Assembly (NCBI GenBank): GCA_003833135.1
Contig: QZLH01000168.1
Location: 20,220-34,937, forward strand
DNA from: Oehlia diaphana
Lineage: Eukaryota; Glomeromycota; Glomeromycetes; Glomerales; Glomeraceae
Direction: 5' to 3'
DNA length: 14,718 nucleotides
Shown: positions 8,376 to 14,718 of the stretch, piece after piece
Numbering within the stretch: the first letter of the stretch is position 1
How the letters are laid out: each line of letters opens with the position of its first letter
The notes under the pieces: model-generated
Seen by the model: the letters and a program-made list of their open reading frames with translations, nothing else
What the model was told of the DNA's origin: nothing
Databases searched by the model: none
Translations under genes and position numbers: made by a program

Positions 8376-8516
8376 AGCTAGAGTACTTTTGAAAGATTCA
8401 GTAATATGCTTATCATTTAAAATAATGTTACATTTCTCAAAAAGAACTTTTTTTGCTTCTGCATAAACTTCCTTAGTATAATCTTTATTTCTCTCTAAAC
8501 AAATATAAAGTATATG
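8376..8516 (-). pseudogene. Unidentified coding remnant, 47 open codons
   Basis: The block reads LERNKDYTKEVYAEAKKVLF and then EKCNIILNDKHITESF before TAA at 8373-8375. The amino-acid mix (Lys/Glu-rich, helical, no low complexity) looks like real protein and differs from the stop-rich surroundings. A second piece in other frames lies upstream at about 8640-8770 (VKHVILYNKSESKAQMTKR, and YKNQEIGHYQEIAKQSKSK), so the two may be parts of one broken or intron-containing gene. I do not recognise the family. Confidence 0.35.
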
Positions 8517-8799
8517 TTATCAGTCACTATAACATATTGTTCATAAAGTGTTTTAAAATTCATACTTTTAGTAGGTAGTTAAATCAATTATTAATTGAAC
8601 TTTTTCTCTGTTAATGTCTTTTATTTCTATCAATTACGCCAATAACTTTTACTTTTGCTTTGCTTAGCTATCTCTTGATAATGACCAATTTCTTGATTCT
8701 TATAAATTAATTCTTTTAGTCATTTGAGCTTTACTTTCAGACTTATTATAAAGAATAACATGCTTTACCATTATTAATTCATATTATTTCTCTCAGAAC

Positions 8800-9132
8800 T
8801 AAAAAAAATTATGACTGCCTTTAATATTAAACCTTGCATAGCATTAAAGATGTGTAAAATTCTTATCTTATATTAGACGTAATATATAGAATATAATTGC
8901 TAAATATACTCTTAAATTAAAAATATCATGAATTCATAATCTTATTTAGTATTGCATGATCACCATGATGTCTCTAATAAAAAAGAATAATTAAATAAGT
9001 TATACTAACACAATAAGTAAGATATTTATATATTTGAAATCCTGTAATACCAGCTATACTTAAGTTTAACCCTTAAGCATAATTCTGTTTATTAACAAAA
9101 GTTAAATAATATGTATCTTTAATTTTTTAGTT
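8800..9132. other. AT-rich region, no recognisable gene
   Basis: No open frame of note on either strand, no repeat structure and no RNA gene recognised. Confidence 0.5.
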
Positions 9133-9252
9133 TTAAGAAATATTATCTAAAGGTAGATCTAGCATTGTTGAAATAAGATCTTTACTAAGAATAGCTCTTA
9201 CAATTTGAACTAGTTGTGGGTCCAAAAGAATCCTTAAGTTCCATGGACGCAT
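9133..9252 (-). CDS. Short unidentified ORF or exon, 39 aa
   Basis: From an ATG at 9250-9252 the minus strand stays open for 39 codons (MRPWNLRILL ... DLPLDNIS) to TAA at 9133-9135. It lies just after the kinase-like DFG segment on the same strand, so it might be a downstream exon of the same broken gene, but it does not resemble the kinase activation loop. Short and unsupported by homology I can name. Confidence 0.25.
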   Translation of the reverse strand: MRPWNLRILLDPQLVQIVRAILSKDLISTMLDLPLDNIS

Positions 9253-9290
9253 TATGATTACTTTAAAAAAATACTACATCTTATTATCTT

Positions 9291-9380
9291 AACAATGTAA
9301 TAAATATTTACAGTTTCCTTGACAATCCAAAATCAACTATCTTGGCATTATTTGTCCATTATGTTATTTTTAATATATTA
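9291..9380 (-). pseudogene. Protein-kinase fragment (DFG segment), copy 1
   Basis: The minus strand reads NAKIVDFGLSRKL at 9311-9340, the Mg-binding DFG motif at the start of the kinase activation loop, preceded with one frame change by YIKNNIMD, which resembles the end of the catalytic loop (NIL/NIM). A stop follows at once, and no APE motif or lobes are recognisable nearby. It shares about 90 bp of alignable sequence with 9882-9989. The fragment is too short to assign a kinase class. Confidence 0.5.
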
Positions 9381-9439
9381 CAATAAAATTGATGTGCAGC
9401 ATGGAATGAAAATGTATTCTGCTGTATTTATGGACTAGT

Positions 9440-9710
9440 AATAGAACTAAGGATTACTAATGTAAAACCTATGATACAGTTATAAATTCTGTTGCATATC
9501 GTGCATCTCTGGTAATTGGTTGTTTGGTGATCACTTTTATTAATTTTAAAGTTTTTGGCATACACATTCTCCAATGCTTGTCAATCCATTCTGCATATTG
9601 TCCAAACAATATGTTTTTTAAGATTAATTTTATTTTCTTTTGTATACATTATCCTTATACCAAATGCCAACACTGGAAAAAGAATTTCCTAGATCAATGC
9701 TGACTATAAT
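9440..9710 (-). pseudogene. Hsp70-like ATPase fragment
   Basis: At 9633-9710 the minus strand reads VSIDLGNSFSSVGIWYKDN, which matches the phosphate-1 loop at the start of Hsp70 proteins (IDLGTTYS.VG.W). After a frame change a 58-codon open block (9472-9647) ends in KVITKQPITRDARYATEF, resembling the VITVPAYF.DA...AT segment that lies further into the Hsp70 nucleotide-binding domain. Intervening Hsp70 sequence is shortened or unrecognisable, so this would be a deleted and frameshifted copy. Hsp70-like genes are expanded in mycorrhizal fungi (background). The two matches occur in the correct order and on the same strand, which raises my confidence; each alone would be weak. Confidence 0.42.
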
Positions 9711-9881
9711 AAATAAATATTAAAACCTTTTGGAAAGTCTATATAAAATTCAGTTGTTACCATGAATTTATCAAGAATTGTAATATTCTTCAGTATTAAT
9801 TGAACTATAAGAGGAAGAAGAATAGTTCAGATATTTCTATTTAATGGGTGTTTTAATAAACTATATAAAATACCATATATA

Positions 9882-9989
9882 AACAATGTAATAAATATCT
9901 ACAATATTTTCTTGACAATTTAAAATCAACTAACTGTCTTGGTATTAATTTGTTGGTATGATTCTATTGATATTATTTTTAACACATTA
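9882..9989 (-). pseudogene. Protein-kinase fragment, copy 2 (more decayed)
   Basis: A diverged direct copy of 9291-9380: both contain AACAATGTAATAAATAT, then a CTTGACAAT core and AAAATCAACTA, and end in a TTATTTTTAA motif. In this copy DFGLSRK reads DFKLSRK, with small insertions that break the frame. The two copies lie 591 bp apart and flank the Hsp70-like fragment. Confidence 0.5.
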
Positions 9990-10763
9990 TTCACAAATGT
10001 GGGAGAGATTATAGTTTTAAAATCTTTCAATATTAAAATTTTTTTACTCTCATCAAGACTTCATGTCCTTAAGAACAAAGGTTTTTATTCACCAAGGATT
10101 AAGTTTCTTAACCATTTTGTCAGTGATCAATATGATTTTGAAAGCAATGTGCTAATTGATCATGAGAAACACTTCTTGAATGGAAGGATCATATACAATG
10201 AAGTTTAATGTGCAATTTTTTTTTCTAAAAAAATAAACTTTAATCTTTTCATAAATCTTTATAATCTTCTTAATAATGATAAAGAGCTTGGAAATAATAA
10301 TAATAAAAAATTTTAAGTAATACTTTTGTATTTTGAATTTCTTTTTATGTACTTTTGTAAACTTTAAATATTCTAAAATCAATAATTAGGAGCATTCATA
10401 TTTGCTCCATTATCAGTTGCTTATCAATAATTTTTAAGTTTATAAATCATATAAAGAAAATATAGTTTCTTTAAGATCTCTAAGGGTCACTTATTCTATA
10501 TTTGCAACCAGTTGAATTGTGCATTTTGGATTAACTATAATATTGAATCCTATATCATATCCAGAATATTGTTCACTTGTACTCATAATTATTTACTAAT
10601 AGTAGTTATCCTTGAAGTACTAGCTTTCAAGATCTGGTTCTTTACAGTTTATAATTGATTATCATAAAGAAATTAATTCCATCCATGTTTGTGTGTATTA
10701 TACCCACTTTCAAGTTGATTTATATTAGATTTTGTTGCTACTTTTAATACTTGGAAGTGAGCT
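9990..10763. other. AT-rich region with weak ORFs only
   Basis: A plus-strand frame to 10208 lacks any ATG and begins inside the kinase repeat. A small minus-strand ORF at 10491-10586 starts with ATG (MSTSEQYSGYDIGF, 31 aa) and could be an exon, but nothing supports it further. No repeats or RNA genes recognised. Confidence 0.4.
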
Positions 10764-11066
10764 TTGTTTTTTTGGTTTTTTTTGGATGTAGCATGCCTGT
10801 TTGTTATTTATTGGTATATAACTGATATTAGTAAGATTGTTTTTTCTGAACATTCTGATGAACAGTACATAGGTTTGCCCTTTTTAGTGGATAAAAATAA
10901 AATAATTAGTGAAAAGGCCAAAAGTATAATGATTAATGACATTTGGACTATATTATTTTCTATTTACAGCATTTGCTACATCAACAAAAAAAGGCAGTTT
11001 TCTTATAAATCTTTCTTGCAATATTTCAAGCAATCAATAATTAGAAGATATAAATATAAGCAATGA
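10764..11066 (+). pseudogene. Unidentified ORF, about 100 codons, no initiator ATG
   Basis: The frame is open for 100 codons, unusual for such AT-rich DNA. It starts with a hydrophobic stretch (FLDVACLFVIYWY) that could be a membrane segment or signal anchor, followed by a polar part (DISKIVFSEHSDEQY, LPFLVDKNKIISEKAK) and a basic tail. There is no ATG before the middle, so it may be an exon or a 5'-truncated remnant. I do not recognise the family. Confidence 0.3.
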
Positions 11067-11209
11067 TATGATAATTGGAGTCCATTGAATTATTAACCAG
11101 CAAATTCAGGAAAGGTTAGTGATGAAATTAAACATTTTGTTTTTCTTTAAAGATTATATCCCTATACACTTATCTAGTTATAAAAAATTTTCATAGCATA
11201 TGAAATCAT

Positions 11210-11450
11210 CTATGAAAACAAATGATGATCTAACAAGCATCTACATAAATGTAATTTTTGATATTTGAGTATTTCAAGAAAGACCACATCAATCATCTCG
11301 TGGTTGGTTTTGAATTTGGAAATGAAATCAGGAAATGCATTGGCGCAGCTGCAGCTTGGAAATCCATACGTGTAATAGTAATGGAGGTTCAGTGAGGCTG
11401 CCGAATTCAGATTAAACATTTCCCATTAGGGGATGCATGACTTGCAATTT
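11210..11450. other. Higher-GC island with competing short ORFs
   Basis: The minus strand has a 69-codon ORF from an ATG (11210-11419, MFNLNSAASLNLHYYY). The plus strand over the same bases has a 46-codon frame containing HINHLVVGFEFGNE and KCIGAAAAWKSIRVIVMEV, which looks at least as protein-like. Only one is likely real. The base composition is visibly less AT-rich than either side, suggesting an exon or a gene fragment. I cannot assign a family. Confidence 0.3.
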
Positions 11451-11872
11451 AAACTAACAATATTTCAGACCATTTTATACACCAATTATATTGTTGATGG
11501 TAAATATTGAATTTTGATTACTTTTGAGCAAATTAATCTATTAAAAATTCACATATAGTGAATTTCTTTAGAGGGCATATTTTGGAAATTTTCATTAAAA
11601 AATGAAACATTCATAAGTGGATTTATTCTAATATTACTATTATAGAATCATGAAATCTTAATTATGGATATATATATTAAAAAAAAGGAAAGAAATAAAT
11701 ATGAGAAAAGTAAAGAGGGTGAATAATAATTGGATTAACAAATTTGAAATTTATTTATATAATTTTTAGAAAATAAAAAGCCATAAAAGCCTCATTCATA
11801 AAATTTTTAATTGCTCCAATTAAAATGCCAAACATCATAAAAATTCAAAGCCAAAAATTACTATATTGGTGA
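11451..11872. other. AT-rich intergenic sequence
   Basis: Nothing supported on either strand. A purine-rich stretch at 11680-11725 is the only compositional feature. Confidence 0.5.
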
Positions 11873-11926
11873 AGCCACCATAGCCAACATAGCCACCATA
11901 TACACTATATACACTATATACACCAT
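11873..11926. repeat. 9-bp tandem repeat with two unit types
   Basis: Six 9-bp units in perfect register: AGCCACCAT, AGCCAACAT, AGCCACCAT, then ATACACTAT, ATACACTAT, ATACACCAT. The array changes unit type halfway while keeping period and phase. Confidence 0.85.
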
Positions 11927-12458
11927 AAACATAGCCACAAATCACAAGTTTATGATTTGGATCTTCTCATCCAATATAATAACAATTATTTGAATAATTA
12001 AATAAAATGTAACTTTAAATTTTGCCCAAATAGATGATTAAACAATAAAAAAATATTTTTTTCTTTTACATGTTTAATTTTACTAAGAAATATATCTAGA
12101 AGCAATCATAAATTATAAAGAATTTTAGAAAATGACAACTGATAATAACACAAGTATATCATACTTATTTGTTTAAATTAAAATTCATTAAAGTCTTACT
12201 CTTATTTATTGGAATATTAATTTGACAGTTGTTCTACATTATTAGTTTAACCTAAATTATTAAACACATTAATAAATTTTTAAGTGCACTTACACCACTC
12301 TGTCTGACACTGCTGTAATTTATTACGTAGTAAATGTATTCTTGTTCTTTTTTGTTTGTAAATAAATTTATATAACCTAATCATGCAACTAAACACTCTT
12401 TTAAATTATAAAACTGTTATGTCAGATAAATTAAAAACAAATTACCGAGATTATAGGT
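11927..12458. other. AT-rich intergenic sequence
   Basis: No open frames of note, no repeats and no RNA genes recognised. Confidence 0.5.
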
Positions 12459-12599
12459 TTCAGATATAATTAAAATTACTGATCGGCAATAAATCTGTCC
12501 AAATTTATAATGCTACAATCTTGAAAAATTCTGGCCAGAATTACCACCAATCAGTGCAAATTATTATTTATAAATCGAGCCAAAGTAATTATATCTGAA
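12459..12599. mobile_element. 141-bp hairpin MITE-like element
   Basis: Perfect 14-bp terminal inverted repeats, TTCAGATATAATTA at 12459-12472 and its complement at 12586-12599. Near the middle lies a perfect 16-bp palindrome, AATTCTGGCCAGAATT (12527-12542), so the whole segment can fold into one long imperfect hairpin. It has no coding capacity. I cannot find a clear target-site duplication, so the superfamily is unassigned and the exact ends may be a base or two off. Confidence 0.68.
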
Positions 12600-12936
12600 G
12601 TATACATAAAGTATATAAAATTTTAACAAATACAAAAGATGTTTATCAAAATTTCTCATTATAGTATTTATAGCTTTTTTTATCAACATTTTTTAATTTT
12701 TTTTTAACATTTTCGTAAGAGAATTATCCAGATTTTCTTGGTTCATCCGAACATGAATCGATGCACTATCATTAGATCTTATTATTAATTTCAAAATGCT
12801 TAATAAAGCGTAAATAAATGCATGTACATTGAGTATTTATGTTTCACTACTATTTGTGCCACGCTCAATTTATCTGTACCACTTTGTAACCTTTAAAATA
12901 ATAAATCGTTGACCACAATGCACAATACGCAGTACT

Positions 12937-12946
12937 TATATAAAAG
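12937..12946 (+). promoter_or_regulatory. TATA box of the Myb-like gene
   Basis: TATATAAAAG stands out from general AT richness by its match to the TATA consensus and lies 213 bases before the ATG. No ATG occurs between it and the start codon at 13159, which fits a leader of about 180 bases without upstream ORFs. Confidence 0.45.
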
Positions 12947-13158
12947 ATTGGACAGGGGGTGAAACTGTGGAACCTACTAAAGATTATATATAATTTAGTA
13001 ATTTGTTAAATAACCCGACATCCTTTAAAGTAAATATTATATTTTTTTTTAAAAAAAAAAATTAATAATTCAAAACTCTGACACATCTTTATTTTATAAG
13101 ATAGAATAATTATTGTTGTTAACCAAATTATTTATAAAAAAAGTTATAACTGGATATT

Positions 13159-13934
13159 ATGGCATTATTTAACAATGAGGTACGTTTAACGAATATATTT
13201 AATAATAAACAATAATTTATTAATATATAACATAAAATATTTTGTTTTTTTATTTCGTAGGATAAAAACCTTATCAGACAATATATGAAAGAATTTGGTC
13301 ATCATCGAGACCCTTTCGCATTGATTAGCAGCTTAATGCCAAAATACACAAAAAATCAAATTTCTAATTAGTAAGCTTAGTTTGAACAACTGCTTGAACT
13401 AATATGCATTTACTTTAAAAAATAATTTCTAACACTTTCTGTTCAAATTTAGTTGGAATAATATTCTTAATCCAAAATGTAAAATACAAATATGTTTTAT
13501 CTTTTTATATTTTCAAAGAAAAGTAAGGATTACTAATTTTAACACGTTTTTGATTAGTATATCACGGACCCTTAGGAGATCGTGAAAAAAATTATATTAC
13601 TGAACTAGCACAAAAACATCGAATATCAAAAGCCATTAATTGGAGGCATGTGATTCGTGATTTGGAAAGACAATTTGATAAGCATTATTCTCAAAATCAA
13701 ATTAAAAATTATTGGTACGCAAATCAGAAATATATACTGTCATACCGTAACATGCACCTTTCCAAACCTCTGAACAATATCAAAATTATTCCACTTTGTT
13801 ACCCACAATGGAACCTACATCGCATGAACCTAAATTTAATAAACCATATAAGATGCAACCTTTATAATGCATATTTTATCGTTCAATTTATTTTATTTAT
13901 TGACATACAAGTAAAAGGCTGTAGTAACCTTTAA
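13159..13934 (+). CDS. Two-repeat Myb/SANT-like DNA-binding protein, four exons
   Basis: Predicted nuclear DNA-binding protein, probably a transcription factor. Exons: 13159-13179, 13261-13370, 13453-13478 and 13558-13934; introns of 81, 82 and 79 nt begin GTACGT, GTAAGC and GTAAAA and end TAG. Codon phases match at all three junctions, and intron 3 has a TACTAAT branch-like site. The spliced protein is 177 aa. Repeat 1 (about residues 8-51) ends QISNYWNNILNP. Repeat 2 (about 60-116) has INWRHVI in the middle and NQIKNYWYANQK in the recognition helix. The last Trp of each repeat is kept (W45, W105) and W81 is present in repeat 2, but the other Trp positions are substituted, as in divergent Myb families. 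ATG 13159 is the first after the TATA box and has an in-frame TAA just upstream. After residue 116 the annotated frame looks unnatural, whereas another frame ending at 13865-13867 looks like a genuine Pro/Ser/Thr-rich tail, so a frameshift is likely. Confidence 0.8.
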
Positions 13935-14385
13935 TTATCAATTTTTTTTATACTCGAATTATCCCATTTCTGTTGTAATTATTTATTAACATTAACAGAT
14001 GACCTAATAACGCAGCTAGTCGTCTTTCTATCATGTATTAATATTGTATGTACTTGTATTACTAAACTACTTTCTCATAAAATATTATAACAATAGATTA
14101 TGTTTATTTAGATGAAATAGCGATTATTTATACTTTTATTAAAATTATAAGTTTCTGCTTTAAAAATTTCTTTAACGTGATTCTCTATTAAAATTTATAT
14201 TTCAAACATCTATTTCTTTGTTTCATGAGCACTAGCTGTTTAAATTAATACACAACGAACAGTTTATAAAATACACTATGAACAATTAAATTTCGTTATG
14301 TCCTATGTAATCAAATAATATTTTGAAACAACAATATTTCACAATCATTTAAGTAAATTAAACATTTAATAATGTGTCATGTGAA
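13935..14385. other. AT-rich region downstream of the Myb-like gene
   Basis: No supported gene, repeat or RNA. It probably contains the 3' UTR and polyadenylation site of the Myb-like gene, but no single signal stands out in such AT-rich DNA. Confidence 0.5.
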
Positions 14386-14450
14386 TTATTCAGCATTATC
14401 GGAAAACTTTTTCCACTTTATTTTGAAACACACCCCACTCGGGTGATCAT

Positions 14451-14503
14451 CAAAGGATATAACCTTATTATTTACATCACAAGTGCATAGGTTATATCCT
14501 TTG
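14451..14503. repeat. Perfect 15-bp inverted repeat, 23-base loop
   Basis: CAAAGGATATAACCT at 14451-14465 is exactly complementary to 14489-14503. It lies in a block richer in G and C than the rest of the window. A minus-strand ORF of 67 codons crosses it (14386-14589), but its sequence is shaped by the inverted repeat and resembles nothing I know. Confidence 0.8.
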
Positions 14504-14564
14504 GTGGGCGGCCCATGGGCATTACTATTTACCCCAGTATCACCGACACTTTTATAATTAAAAT

Positions 14565-14718
14565 TCCACCCCCACGTGACCGGTGACATTTAAAGGGATG
14601 TGAAAAAAATAATTTTGTGAGGAAAAAAAAAACTAAGTCCCTCAGATAAATATAAACAGTGAAAACGCGGTGGGGCGTGATGCCGGTGATGAATTTCACA
14701 AAATCACGTGGGGGTGGA
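14565..14718. repeat. Inverted repeat with CACGTG, running to the window edge
   Basis: TCCACCCCCACGTGA at 14565-14579 is exactly complementary to TCACGTGGGGGTGGA at 14704-14718. Both arms carry the CACGTG palindrome, and imperfect similarity continues inward (CCGGTGA motifs on both sides). The right arm reaches the last base, so its true end is unknown. It could be a MITE, or paired bHLH/bZIP-type binding sites of a promoter. Confidence 0.72.

Noticed and set aside
9939..10208. Plus-strand 89-codon ORF
   Set aside because: No ATG anywhere in the frame, it begins inside the kinase-like repeat, and I recognise no motif. It could be a remnant, but nothing supports a call.
10152..10382. Minus-strand 76-codon ORF rich in Lys and Ile
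   Set aside because: Low-complexity translation of A/T runs with no motif.
14386..14589. Minus-strand 67-codon ORF with ATG
   Set aside because: It crosses an inverted repeat that dictates part of its sequence and has no recognisable domain; more likely part of an element or promoter.

Overview
The window is very AT-rich eukaryotic DNA. It carries compact introns of about 80 nt with GT...AG ends, a decayed Ty3/gypsy-type LTR retrotransposon, a decayed LINE, small non-autonomous inverted-repeat elements, and broken pieces of F-box, Hsp70 and protein-kinase genes. Repeats and large expanded families of this kind fit an early-diverging fungus. My best guess is an arbuscular mycorrhizal fungus of the Rhizophagus type, which is an inference from style and not a database match.

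Layout: 1-290 is a decaying 11-bp GTAC minisatellite. 291-5660 (minus strand) is an almost full-length but dead Ty3/gypsy element, read from high to low coordinates: primer binding site, Gag with a CCHC zinc knuckle, protease, reverse transcriptase, RNase H and integrase. Its 3' end and 3' LTR are missing. A 244-bp hAT-like MITE with 17-bp terminal inverted repeats and an 8-bp target duplication sits inside its integrase (557-800). About 5660-6070 holds the presumed 5' LTR edge and an 18-bp tandem repeat.

6110-11450 is a gene-fragment graveyard: an F-box start (+), a LINE C-terminal half that appears to lack its RT core (-), an unknown 47-codon block (-), an Hsp70-like fragment flanked by two diverged copies of a kinase DFG segment (-), and weak unidentified ORFs. 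11450-13100 is mostly featureless AT-rich sequence with a 9-bp tandem repeat and a 141-bp hairpin MITE.

The one convincing host gene is at 13159-13934 (+). It has four exons and encodes a small two-repeat Myb/SANT-like DNA-binding protein, with a TATA box upstream and an apparent frameshift just after the second repeat. The right edge (14450-14718) is a more GC-rich block with two inverted repeats, one containing CACGTG and running to the window end; it is probably another element or a regulatory region.

The genes do not form an operon or pathway. The window records successive insertion and decay next to one plausible transcription-factor gene. I found no clear evidence of a wholly new biological system. 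The most useful leads are the transition-biased decay of the retroelement, the nested MITE, the helically phased GTAC repeat, the kinase/Hsp70 fragment arrangement and the Myb gene.
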